Shown here piece after piece: positions 44,585 through 55,898 of a stretch of DNA of 64,000 nt; the stretch's first letter is position 1; the number at the start of each line of letters is the position of its first letter. A model generated the notes under the pieces. It did no database searches. It had not been told where the DNA came from and worked only from the letters and a program-made list of their open reading frames with translations. The position numbers were made by a program, and so were the translations under genes. The DNA comes from Nissolia schottii (Eukaryota; Streptophyta; Magnoliopsida; Fabales; Fabaceae), in contig QANU01026791.1 in NCBI GenBank assembly GCA_003254905.1, forward strand, positions 1 through 64,000, read 5' to 3'.

Positions 44585-45173
44585 TGTAACAACCCAAGTT
44601 TTTCCTTCGCTAAAACGCCGCGTAATAAATAATTAAGAATATGTTAATAAGGAAAAGATGAGATAAAAATGGAATAAAATTCACAGAATTTACTTAATGT
44701 CTATCGTATTAGTTAAAAATAATAATTTTGCGATCTCGTGACGTTTGGGTTAGTATTAGGCTATTTTTAGAACTTAAGGGTGACTCAAAGGAGTCTGTAA
44801 AATACACTAATATGAAAATAATGTGAGAATATTTCAAGAAAAATTTAAATAGGAATAAGGAAAATTTATAGGTCACAACGGTATGTCCGAAATATTTTTA
44901 GGACGTTCGGACATAAATAGTTAATGAACGAAGACGATCAATACTACACAGGGAAACATAAGAAGACTCTAGGGCCAAAGGCCACTAAAGCCACGGGCAA
45001 CCCTAATCCCACAAAGCCACACACACACAAGAGACCAATTCCATTTCCTTTCTTCTTCCAAGGAAATTCCAAAACCCTAAGGCCATCCAAAGCTCCAAAT
45101 CCACCAAAGCCCTTCCATCACCATCATCCTTTGCCTTTCCTCACTTTAATTCACTCCTAAACCTATCAAGAAG

Positions 45174-45270
45174 GTAAGTGGATAGCAAAGCTAGGAGTTC
45201 TCTTTACTTGGTGAGAAGACCAAGCTTCCATAACTAGGATTCCTAATTATTTTCATGTTTTCATTTCTAG
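45174..45270 (+). other. Predicted intron in the solo LTR leader
   Basis: The donor AAG|GTAAGTG is a perfect consensus. The acceptor follows a T-rich stretch ending CATTTCTAG|GTC. Length is 97 bases. It lies about 260 bases below the dyad box in the likely transcribed leader. No transcript data are available. Confidence 0.5.
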
Positions 45271-45605
45271 GTCAAGAAAGCCAAGCAAGCAAGCAAGGCT
45301 TGATTTCACCTTTGTTTAATTATCAAGAAGCTAGCCAAAGTGGGTAACTCTAGTTTCCTAATCCCTTTTATGGTTAGATGAGTTTATGTGTATGTATGTG
45401 ATTATGTTTGAATGCATATGTATGTTGGTTTAATGATGTTAGAAATTATGATAGGCTTAGAAAATGATTCTAAAGAGTTCTATGATTTGGATTAGGTAGA
45501 ATTATTATGTGGTAAAGATGTATGAAAAGCTTAGGCAAATTTCATGGATGATAGTAAGAGAAAAGAGAGAAAAGCCATGAATCAGGTCTGCAAGTCGACA
45601 TAGCG

Positions 45606-45698
45606 CGCTAAGCGCAGCGCTAAGCGGTGCGCTGAGCGACTCGCTGAGCGGAGCGCTGAGCGACTCGCTGAGCGGAGCGCTGAGCGACTCGCTGAGCG
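45606..45698. repeat. Twelve-base tandem of CGCTSAGCG
   Basis: Copies of CGCT(A/G)AGCG start at 45606, 45618, 45630, 45642, 45654, 45666, 45678 and 45690, exactly 12 bases apart. Spacers alternate between AGC/GAG and ACT types, giving a 24-base higher unit. Confidence 0.95.
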
Positions 45699-47485
45699 GC
45701 GCGTTACCTGGATAAATGCTGCGGCTTTAGCCGTTGAATGAAACTGTAATTCTGCTGTAATGATCTAAGATTAGAAGAGTTTATGGAACCTTCCTAAAAC
45801 ACATATTCTAGTATTCCATGCTATTGCTCTGATTGATATGCTGTACGTGAAATAAACATGTTAAACATGCTTCTGCAACAAAAGCTGTGAGGATCTTGAT
45901 AGCTTACATGCATCTGTGATATACTTAGTTAAAGCCCTGATCAGAAACTCTGAGATAAGTAATTATGCTGAAATGAACCATAGGGAAACTAGTATGCCAT
46001 GCTACAGGTACCATTAAGGCTGCTGAACTAGGGCCAATGCCCAATGCTGCTGAATAAGGGCCAATGCCCAATGCTACTGAAATATGGCTATATGCCACAT
46101 GCTGAAAAGGCTATATGCCTATGCTGAAAAGGCTGTGATCACGTGAGCCGCAATGATCCCACTTCAGGAGGTCTAGGCATCCTGAATGTGGAAGCCCGCC
46201 ACAGGTGGTGTCGAGAGGGCATACCTGGGGGTGTGCGGTTACCACGCCTATGCATTGTCGAAAGGGGGCAAGCTTAGGTGGGGGTACAATATCCGCCCAC
46301 TATCGAGGGGTCCCGAGGGGGCACACGGCAGGTGGAAGCCCACCGCAGCAAGGTCTGGACAGTGTCGGCCTATACTGAGGGTGTGAGGTTATTCCGTCAT
46401 ACTAGTGTCACAGAGGACATTACTATGGTGGGAATAACACTTATTCTGTTATGCTGCTGTATTCTGTTACGCCGTTATGTGCTGCTATGCTGTTATATCC
46501 TGTCATGCTGTTTTATTCTGTTATTCTGCTGTATTCTGTTAAACATGTTACACTGAGGATTCTGCTGCATGTATTCTGCTGACCCCTGTTATGTCTGTAT
46601 ACTCTGTTATGTCTGTAGTGGATGATTCTGTGACGCATAGTTGAGTGATTTTGTTATGCTGAAGATATTCTGATTTTATGTTGTTATTCAATCTGATTTG
46701 AATAAATAATCTGCTATTACGCCGTACCGTCAAGAGCACGCTCGAGATGGTTTTGTATATGCCGAATTGTTAATCAGCACGAGAACGTAGTAAGCAAGAG
46801 TAGTTCCCATGTCACATAATACTGCTGATAAAGTCGTTCAGATAGGCCAGATAATAAATGATAGGCTGTTTAGTATATATGTTCACCTAGAGATCTCTGA
46901 GCGGCCTGAAGTCCGACATAATATAATACACGATTCAGGAACTAAGTTATTCCACTGAGAACCTACCGTTCTCATTCCCCACTATTTTATGACTTCAGGT
47001 ACCGAAGAAGATGAATCTTGTTTTGATGATGCTGATGAACCGCCCGCTGAGCCATGAGCGGCTAGGATTGGAGGAGCTTAGAGAGATAGCTGTTTAGATT
47101 TTGGTCAAGGACGTACTGAGTAGCATTCCAGTAGTCCTTGTATTTTGATGCTGTATATTTTGGATTCTGTATATGATACTTTGAGCTATGTACATATTAT
47201 GTATACAGTGACATGACTTTGTATGGTGGACCCATGGATGTATATTGCTTGTTCTACTTATCATAGTGTTATCCGCTTTGTTATTATATTTGTTTATTTC
47301 CAACGCATGGCTCTATTTCATTATTGATGTAATATAAGTGAAAAATTTAAAATGGGTCCTTATTTTCTTAAGCAACCACTATTTCCCAAAAGATAATTAC
47401 GGACTAAAGTATTCCGATCAGATCGAAAACAACCTAGTGAGCATTGTTTACTATGTACGGGTAAACAGTTAGCTAGGGTGTTTCA

Positions 47486-48378
47486 TGAGACACTAAGGAA
47501 GCCTGTCGCAGCAGGCCACCGTTACGGGGCGGTTGAGCTTGAAGTATGTGCTCTAAGTGATATAACTGTACATAAGTGGAGGTGCGAAGAAGCTTATAAT
47601 TAAAATGGGCACGATTATAAGTGGACGCGCACTAAAGCTTGTTAGGTGATTATGTGACTATGTGATTATGTGCAAATTAGGAAGTAAGGTAGAGGACAGA
47701 TAACTTAGTAATGAAGAATAAGTTCCCCAGTCACCTAGTTAATTTAGATAAAGCTGCTCAGGCTTAGTATGGATCTTAAAATCAGTAGGGTGATAGTATA
47801 ACTGTAACACCTAGAATTCCCTGAGCGGCCTGAGGTATGTATGAGGAAAAAGAAGTTCCCTAATCCCTAAGGTTTCCCACTGAGAGCTCCACGTTCTCAC
47901 CCCACTCATCCATGACTTCGGGTTTTGATGGAGAACAGGGAGCTGAGCTATATGAGGAGGAGGCATTTCAGGGCCGGACGGCGGATGAGTAGATATTTAG
48001 CTAGTGGATAGTATATATGTTTATGTGCACCATTTTGGCGATCTCTGTACTTATTATGTAAATTATAACTTATGTACCTATATACTGGTTTATGTATGTA
48101 TGACGGACCGTGTTTGTAATTATGACATATGTTAATTATTTTCATCTTTTATCAATTAAGCATGCTATATTTCCGCTCGCGATGTATGCTCTGAACGCAA
48201 CAAGGCTCCTAGTTTTATTATATGTGACGTACAAAAGAAAATTTTAATCTGGTCCATATTTTGGGTAACAATATGTTCAATGTACAAATGGGACTAAGTA
48301 CTATCCCTACCAGAGCAGATAACAACTTAGCCAGCAAGCTTGCGACTCAAGCGTAGGCTAGCTAGCGAGGGGGTTACA
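47486..48378 (+). repeat. Gypsy 2 3' LTR, right piece
   Basis: It resumes the LTR after the nested solo LTR and matches 42472-43360, ending GGGTTACA. Two bases separate it from the LTR starting at 48381. Short frames inside are duplicates of those in the 5' LTR and have no recognisable product. Confidence 0.9.
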
Positions 48379-49255
48379 TGTGTAACATCAGGTGTTTCTA
48401 CAAACCGAAAACCTTTCCGTTTTGCAGCCGAGAACGGCCGGGAAACACCAAGGAAGCGAGGGGAGAAAATTTAAACCTCCGAAACCCGGGGAAATTCAAG
48501 GAACTAAATTAGGTTTAGCTGGTGTATAATTTTCGGGAGCCGTTGGACGAGTTTCGATGCAACCGAAAATTTTTCGGATACAGAAAAAGGCCCGTAGGAT
48601 TTTCTTAGTTTGGCAAGGAGGTCCTTGATCCCTGAGAAAATTGTTCCGGACTGAAGGGAAAAATAAATGGGTCACAACGGTACCTCCGGAATATTTTTAG
48701 GGCAACCGGGAGTAAGACTTTTCGAGCAAAACGCGTTCGAGCGAAAACGGAGCTAGATAGGGGAAGGTAGCTTCTGAGGGAAGATAATTAATAAATAATA
48801 AATAAACATATAATAATAATAATAAAAGAAGTTGAAGCAAAGCTTCAGCAAAAAAAAGAATAAGAAAAAAAGAAAAGGAAAAAGAAAAGAAAATAAAGTT
48901 ACTGTGCACGGTTATAAATAACCACGTAACTTTCGTAAAATTACATTTATCTTCAGACGTTTTTACAAACACCCGCCTCGTTCCGACACATCTAGGGCTC
49001 ATGCCAGAGTCTCGTGAAGAGGAAAATCTCCCCTTCAAGGTCACCGAATCTGAATCTCGATCGGAGGTGGGTAATCCTATGTCCACTGTCTATGTGGATT
49101 AATTATTAACTGTATATGTGTTTATTTGTATATCTGACTGTAGATCTGATTAGTAGTATTTTGGGGGGGATATTGGTTAAAAAGGGTTTTGTGAAATATT
49201 GAGAAATAGTAAAAATTGAGAACTGGAGCCTCGAGGAGGCGATTTTTTCAGCAAT

Positions 49256-49483
49256 CATTCGAATACGCAAGGAATTCAGTCGAATGAAAGCCAAAACGAG
49301 CTTTCCTTCGAATGAATTCCTCTGCAGTTGAATGAAGGCGAATTTTTGGGATTTCAATCGAATGAATCCCCTAGTATTCGAATGAAAGAATGCCGAGGGA
49401 ATTCAATCGAATGAAAACCTATTCCAATCGAATGAAAGAACTTCGAGGGATTTCATTCGAATGCCCCTCCAAGTATTTGAATG
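49256..49483. repeat. CATTCGAATG array, five pairs, Gypsy 3 5' LTR
   Basis: Copies or variants start at 49256/49277, 49305/49325, 49355/49375, 49404/49425 and 49454/49474. Pair spacing is 20-21 and pairs repeat at 49-50, nearly identical in layout to 39259-39484. Confidence 0.95.
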
Positions 49484-49888
49484 AAACCTGGCAGACTTGA
49501 GACTTTAGTGGTTCCAAAGGATCCAATGGGCACATACTAGTCCATTAATGTGTAATACAGCATGCATCATGAGGAATGGGTTGTGTATAGGTGTTTGGGC
49601 AACCCTAGAGAATTAGAGGTCAATCACCTAATGCATAAAGATAATAATGGAGCTTAGGGAACACTTATATAGTAATATGTTAGGAAGCCCTCTCTTGGCA
49701 AAGTCTTACAGACAAGCCCCTCACCAGTTCACAAAGTTGGATTGGTCAATGTGTTACCTTGCCATCCTTACAAGTTTGGATTGGTTAATGGATCAGTCGC
49801 CCTAGGATGGATTGGTTCAAAGAGGTTAATGACACTGGAAGGTAGAGGATGGATAGAAAAGGCGGAAGTAGAGGAAAAGGCGCTAACC

Positions 49889-50015
49889 CGGCAAGCTGGT
49901 ACCCGTAAGGAGATAAAGAGCTAACCCGGCCAGCGGGTAAGCTTATGGAAGAGATGCACTAACCCGGCAAGCCGGTACGTGCCAAAGCGGAGAAGTAGGA
50001 CGCTAACCCGGCCAG
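49889..50015. repeat. CTAACCCGGC-AGCCGG repeat
   Basis: Four imperfect units of CTAACCCGGC(A/C)AGCCGGTA, about 35-45 bases apart. Each unit contains CCGGC and GCCGG around two bases, a small hairpin. The set recurs in the 3' LTR at about 57545-57685. Confidence 0.8.
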
Positions 50016-51385
50016 CCGGTACGCATAAGAGATCCCCAACGCCCCCACGCATTATACAACTATATATACATATGTGATGGAATGAATGATTGTGTATGAG
50101 CTTATATATATATATATCTTGTTATTGGTTTGCGTAATATGTAACGTCAAGGGAACGACCCGAGACGATCAGCCGAATGATAATTAACATGCAAGTTTCA
50201 TCAGCATGTAGCCTTAGTAAGAAAGACTAGTTCCCTATTTACCTAGCTAACTTAGATAAAGCTGTTCAGGGTTTTAGCAAAAGATAATAATCAGTAGGGT
50301 TTGTAGTATGCATGCTCACTTAGAAAACCCCTGAATGGCCTGGAGAATACTCGAGTAAATGAACCAGTAGTAGCCGTGGAGACCCACTGAGGACCTAGAG
50401 TTCTCACCCCCACTCGATTATGGATCCATCTTGCAGCCATGACTTCGCCACCGGCCAAGGATGTCTGGTTATTTACGCGCACCCGTATGCACAATTATCG
50501 CACGGATACTCTCCTCGAGACTAGTACCTTCGCACCTGTACTTTTACCCGACGAGCCTAATCGTTCTCCCAAGCAGAGGCTCGGAGCCCTAGGTACATCG
50601 CTGTTGAACCCCATCTAGGTTGACGAGCATCCAGGGAACAACAGCAGAGATCTGATTTGCCTCAACATCGATGAGGAGATGCCTCCTTCAGAGCCAGACC
50701 AGACTCCTACACCGGCCCTGACGCCATTGACAGACCCAGGTGCGTCCACCCCGACAGTTTGGGCTCGAGGTCGCAGGACCACTGCTCGGAAGAGGATACT
50801 ATCCGCTCGGCCAAATCGCTTCGTCCCAAGCAGTTTCTCGGCGGTGACGGACTTGAGCAGTGAGGAGGAGGAGGAGCCCCTGGAGCGCCTAGGAGACTCG
50901 GAGTAGGTGGCAGATAGTCGGACCCGAGTGCAGGGATAGGGTTTTGTACCGTACACGAAGCGAGTAGTACCGCTCATGTACGTAGTTTCCTTTTGGTTAG
51001 TATATTTGTATATTACTTGAACTGATGTACATATTATTATCCGACTGTACGGAATTATGTATAAAGCTATGTATTATAATATCATGGTATGTTATGTATA
51101 TTCGGGCCCCTATGTGTACCTTCTGCCGACAAAGCTCCACGCTACAGGTATGTACTCGCACTCCCTTATCTTTTAGTTATGTTGTTATCTGTTATATTAT
51201 TCGCATGGCTCATTACTTTCTACATACATGTATTTGCAAAGGAAATTTCAAATTGGCCCGTATTTTCAGTAACCCTAATTTCAATCGATAACCTAGAACA
51301 GTAATAGTTCACAGCCCAGCATTCAACTACCTAGCCAGGGAAACCTATGACTTAAGCATAGGCCAACTAGCTAGTGCGTTGCAGT

Positions 51386-51397
51386 TGGTATCAGAGT
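51386..51397 (+). other. Primer binding site, Gypsy 3
   Basis: TGGTATCAGAGT, one base off the Met-tRNA type site, two bases after the LTR end. A gag-start remnant (ATG 51549, MSPERDVAQR) follows and is lost after about ten codons. Confidence 0.75.
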
Positions 51398-52740
51398 AGT
51401 TTGGTCCAATGGAGCCTGAGGACTGAGCTGCACTATGCTTCCGGGCATGATTACGGTGCACCCTCGACGAGTTGAGATGTGCTGGACAGTGAGTGCCGGT
51501 TCCTTTGAGGCTGATCACCTCAGGGTTCACGGACGTCAGTGAACGGCCATGTCGCCCGAAAGGGATGTGGCACAGCGTTGTTTACGGGTGAGGGTTTTGT
51601 AAGTCTCCCGAAAAGTTCCGAGGGGTGGAAGGCTGTCGAAACCCTGGAAACTTAACGAGCATGTGACAAGTTGGGCCCCGAGGCATCCGGGGAGAGCGGG
51701 AGGATGACTAGGGTAGAGAAAGCAGAGAAGGGTGTGTAGGAGTCCCTGAGGGAAGTCAGGAGCCGGGAGTCAGGAAGGGATAGTGTTGAAAACCCTTAGG
51801 GCAAAAATCTTCCAGGACTCATTCGAATACTCCACGAAAATTTTGTTCATTCGAATCTGGATTTTTGTTCATTCGAATGATGACAGCAAATTTGCCCATT
51901 TTGCAGGACATTTTGCATTCTGTGCTTTGTTTCCTTCCGAAGCTTTCCCATTTCACTTCCATACCCTAGTGGGGGACTGAGTACCGATGCGCGTCGCGAT
52001 GAATTCCCTTGAATTCTCGATTTTACCCATCCATGGGTAAAGCTTGTATGTTATGAGTTTTTCCCCGTTTGAAGTCAAATTTTGTCTAATCCTTGTGTCC
52101 AACTTCGCCTCTAGCACGGTTGTGGCACAGGTAAGGTCCTATACCCCACCACGAGCTATTATGGCCGCTACGTTCGCTAATGGCCCGTAACCACCCCTTG
52201 TGACGACAAAGTGTCACTAATGTGCACCACCGGTGTAAATTAGGTCTAATCCGTTTGCGTAGCTTCTATGTCACCTCCAATAGGTGCCATGGGACTAACC
52301 AAGGGTTAGCCGGGAGCCGTTACCCCCAAAATTACAGTTTTTCCCTTGAGCCCTAATTTACCCTAAATTCCTCCATAACCCCGAATTCATCTCTCGTTTC
52401 GTGAATTAAGATTAAAATTCTTCGAAATAGGTGCATTACGGGAGGTACCCAATGTCCCGAAACCCTAAATTGCCGCACACGGACCAAATTACCCTTTCGA
52501 TGCATAATTGAGCTATTAGGCGTATATTTAAAATACATTAAATTGCAAGATTAGAGTAGGCAAAGGAAGTATAGACTTTTCATTAATAATTAGTCGTGAA
52601 TACATAGGTTAGGAGTCCATTCAACTCATTACAAGCCAAATCCCCAAAACACCCCTGACCTATGTTAAGCTATACAAAATTGCCATTAAGGCCACTATAC
52701 ATAAACCTAACAAACCTAACCCTAGGGAGCCCTACTAGCC
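51398..52740. other. Gypsy 3 leader and non-coding part of the captured segment
   Basis: The leader with a gag-start remnant covers to about 51580, then sequence unrelated to gag follows. CATTCGAATG-type motifs start at 51820, 51848 and 51870. From about 51900 to 52740 I recognise nothing; it lies downstream of the antisense gene and may hold its 3' untranslated region. Confidence 0.45.
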
Positions 52741-54055
52741 CTACTCGGCCTCCTCAGTGGCTGGCGTCAGATCTTCGTCCATCGTCGTCGGGGCTAGACC
52801 TGAGGATGAGGCACCTCCAGCTGTGGCAGACCTAGTCCACCCCAGGTGCCTGTAGACCGCATCCAGGTCCTGGCTCATCTACCCCATCATCTGCTCGAGC
52901 CGCTCCAACCGCGACATGTCCACGCTCAGTGCATCAAACTGGCTCATAAGCGGGTCCATCCGCTGAGAGGCGAGGCCGGGAGCTGTGGCCGGCTCAGTCT
53001 GACCAGGAGCTGCAGTAGCTAGACCGACAAGAGAAGAGGGAGCCGAGGGAGATGAAGGAGCTGCTCTTTTCTTGGTACGACTTCCCTATGGCGTGTCGTA
53101 GGTCAGCTGACCGTCCTAATGGGAGATGTGCATTTTGGCCAGGCAGCTGGAGTCCACTCTCCATGTGACCTTCGACGTCCACTTCTGCTCTCCTGCAAGA
53201 TTAGCACATCGATAGAAATTCCATTAGTACACCTCAAAGCCATGTAATTCGCAAAAACGTTATAAACTAAATGAATAAGCATAAAGAGAATAAAGGCATA
53301 CCCTCCACTGGAACTTGGAAGTAATCCAGAAGCTCAGAGATCTGCACGGTGTAAGGGAAAGCACTGCCACGGGTGCGTGCCTGAGCCATGCGGTGCATCA
53401 CGACCAGAGCCCAGTTGAGCTCGCGACCCTCCGCTAAGGCCCATAACACTAAGCAGTCATCCCGTGACAGCACGGAATGGTTCCCGCTCCTCGGGATGAA
53501 TGTGTGCGTCAGTAGATAGTGGTAGATGCGCTGGTCTACCGGAAGGCTGCTGACCTGCGGCCGGTTTTTCGAGCTCTTGATACCCGAATGCTTGAAAGTG
53601 TCCAGGGCTAAATCCTCCGCAAACGGAAGCCCCGCAGCAATGACTGCCCACTCAGAAACACCGAAAGTCAACTCGTGCCCGACCGCTGGTATTTCAAGCA
53701 CAGTCCCGAGCAACTCCAGGGGCAACTCGATCGGCACCCCGTAGACCTCGGTGGTCAGAACGTTGTCCGTGATCCGCATGTTGCTGTAAAATACCCAGAC
53801 TAGCTGCGGATACACTGGGTGGCTGAAGCACGCGAACTCCAGTAAGTCCGCGGAGCCCAGATAGACTAAGACCTCCGGTGCGATCTCCTCAAAAGTATCT
53901 CGGTCGAGGATCTTCGGCTCCATAATGTCCCACTCGTTGTAATTAGCCTCGAAATTGCGCCATTGCGCTTCCGAGGAGAACCAACGAGGGAAACCGAGAG
54001 AGGATGAAGACCCCAGGTTCTTGCAACGAGAAGGGCGGCTACTTGGATGACTCAT
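52741..54055 (-). pseudogene. Antisense env-like gene with one intron
   Basis: Exon 1 runs from ATG 54055 (MSHPSSRPSRCKNLG) to 53302 and carries FPRWFSSEAQWRNFEANY, VYPQLVWVFYSNMRITDN, LNWALVVMHRMAQARTRG and FQVPVEG. Intron 53301-53193 (109 bases) begins GTATGCC and ends TCTTGCAG. Exon 2 (53192-52741) continues in frame and aligns with the matching part of the protein at 10479 (GEQKWTSKVTWRVD opposite GEFTLKVDVKSQ), then shows a short heptad-like stretch (LSVDMSRLERLEQMM) and ends EEAE. Exon 2 has three in-frame TAG stops (53116, 53086, 52879), so it is probably dead. The transposon-protein family assignment comes from shared position and motifs. Without splicing the frame ends at 53267. Confidence 0.75.
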
Positions 54056-54302
54056 GGTGCAAGTGAAGTTAGTTTGAGAGAGAGAAAGGAAAGAGGGCAC
54101 GGTTTTGGTAAGAAGGGGAGAGGGAAACCGTGGATGGAGGCTGGTGGAGAGGGAGAACCGAAGGGAAGGAGTTAGGGAAAAGGGAGGAGGAGGTGAGGAA
54201 GCAAGGGAAGGGACGTGGTGGAAGATGAAGGCGCGCCTTAGCTCTGTTAGGGTTTTTCTCGTGGAAGGGATGAGAAGAGGAAAGTGGAGGGAAAAGAAAG
54301 AA

Positions 54303-54435
54303 AAATGTTTAAAATGGCATCAGATCGCAGTTCATTCGAATGAAGCCTGACGTTCATTCCAATGAATTAGTGAAAAATTTAGGTATTCGAATACTCCATT
54401 CGAATGGCTCAAGAACTCTGCAAATCATTCGAGTG
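54303..54435 (-). promoter_or_regulatory. Palindromes and TATA-like box before the antisense gene
   Basis: CATTCGAATG or variants start at 54333/54355, 54384/54397 and 54426. On the minus strand ATTTTAAACAT lies just below them (54303-54318), about 250 bases before the ATG. This is the same order as before the Copia env-like genes. Confidence 0.5.
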
Positions 54436-54607
54436 AATGATCATAAGGGATTTGAATGAAGAACCCTAGGGATGGATTCTAGGGTTTCTTTGAGTCCCAA
54501 AAGGCCGGAAAAAGCTAGGGTTTTTCAGGGAAGTATCCCAAGACCCCTATATGGCCCGACTATGGTTGAAGACGTAACACTGCTCAAATTTCAGGACGAA
54601 ATTCCAG

Positions 54608-54620
54608 TAAGGGGGTGGAA
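54608..54620 (+). other. Polypurine tract, Gypsy 3
   Basis: TAAGGGGGTGGAA directly before the 3' LTR, preceded by 'caggacgaaattcc', the usual remnant of the pol end in these elements. Confidence 0.85.
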
Positions 54621-55898
54621 TGTAACATCCCGTGCTTCTACAAACTGACAACCTTTCCGTTTTACAGCCGAGAACGGCCGGGAAACACCAAGGAAGCGAG
54701 GGGAGAAGAGTTAAACCTCCGAAACCCTGGAAAATTCAAGGAACCAGATTAGGTATAGCTGGTGTATAATTTTCAGGAGCCGTTGGACAAGTTTCGATGC
54801 AACCGAAAATTTTTCGGATACAGAAAAAGGCCCGTGGGATTTTCTTGGTTCGGCAAGGAGGTCCCTGATCCCTGAGAAAATTGTTCCGGACTGAAGGGAA
54901 AAATAAATGGGTCACAACGGTATGTCCGGAATATTTTTAGGGCAATCGGGAGTAAGACTTTTCGAGCAAAACGCTTTTGAGCGAAAACGAAGCTAGACAG
55001 GGGAAGGTAGCTTCTGAGGGAAGCTAATTAATAAATAATAAATAAACATATAATAATAATAATAAAAGAAGCTGAAGCAAAGCTTCAGCAAAACAAAGAA
55101 TAAGAAAGAAAGAAAAGGAAAAAGAAAAGAAAATAAAGTTACTGTAGATGGTTATAAATAACCACGTAACTTTCGTAAAATTACATTTACCTTCAGACGT
55201 TTTCACAAACACCCGCCTCATTCCGATACATCTAGGGCTCGTGCTGGAGTCTCCAAAAAATAGCCGGAGCACGCCATCGTGAAGAGGAAAATCTCCCCTT
55301 CAAGGTCACCGAATCGGAATCTCGATCGGAGGTTGGTAATCCTAAGCCCACTGTCTATGTGGATTAATTATTAACTGTATATGTGTTTATTTGTATATCT
55401 GACTGTAAATCTGATTAGTAGTATTTTGGGGGGATATTGGTTAAAAAGGGTTTTGTGAAATATTGAGAAATGAAACGCATAACTGTACCTATTGGAACCC
55501 TAAGAGCAGTGGAAATTGAGAACTGGAGTCTCGGGGAGGCGATTTTTTCAGCAATCATTCGAATACAAAAGGAATTCAGTCGAATGAAAGCCAAAATGAG
55601 CTTTCCTTCGAATGAATTGCTCTGCAGTCGAATGAAGGCGAATTTTTGGGATTTCAATCGAATGAATCCCCTAGCATTCGAATGAAAGAATGCTGAGGGA
55701 ATTCAGTCGAATGAAAACCTATTCCAATCGAATGACCCTCCAAGTAGTCGAATGAAACCTAGCAGACTTGAGACTTTAGTGGTTCCAAGGGATCCAATGG
55801 GCACATACTAGTCCATTACTGTGTAATACAGCATGCATCATGAGGAATGGGTTGTGTATAGGTGTTAGGGCAACCCTAGAGAATTAAAGGTCAATCAC

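Larger units (their letters stand above)
44585..47485 (+). mobile_element. Solo LTR nested in Gypsy 2
   Basis: 2901 bases, TGTAACAACCC to GTGTTTCA, flanked by TGAGA on both sides (44580-44584 and 47486-47490). It has the dyad box (44871-44912), a predicted intron (45174-45270), GTGGGTAA (45340-45347), a 12-base CGCTSAGCG tandem, dyad-rich repeats (about 46020-46130) and a CTGTTATGCTG-like repeat (about 46440-46560). There is no internal region, so it arose by LTR-LTR recombination. Frames here have no recognisable product. Confidence 0.92.
40460..48378 (+). mobile_element. Gypsy 2: LTR pair with most of the interior deleted
   Basis: 5' LTR (40460-43360), primer site, 5' end of gag, then a join into the middle of the 3' LTR (43898 corresponds to 41823). 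The 3' LTR is split by the solo LTR at 44585-47485 and ends at 48378. The five bases flanking the ends (TTTGT and TGTGT) do not match, so no clear target duplication. Confidence 0.85.
48381..51383 (+). repeat. Gypsy 3 5' LTR
   Basis: About 3.0 kb from TGTAACATCAGG to TTGCA. It has the dyad box (48670-48711), TATAAATAA (48913-48921), GTGGGTAA (49067-49074), a five-pair CATTCGAATG array, a CCGGC-GCCGG repeat and the end module. Frames such as 50679-50906 and 48697-49086 have no recognisable product; the former has a gap-free but unsupported reading. Confidence 0.88.

Noticed and set aside
40460..48378. Target duplication for Gypsy 2
   Set aside because: The flanking five bases (TTTGT and TGTGT) differ at two positions, so no duplication is claimed.
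50679..50906. Acidic/proline-rich frame in the Gypsy 3 5' LTR
   Set aside because: It lies in the LTR, and the 3' LTR copy is cut in this part. Possible short LTR-encoded peptide, but nothing supports it.
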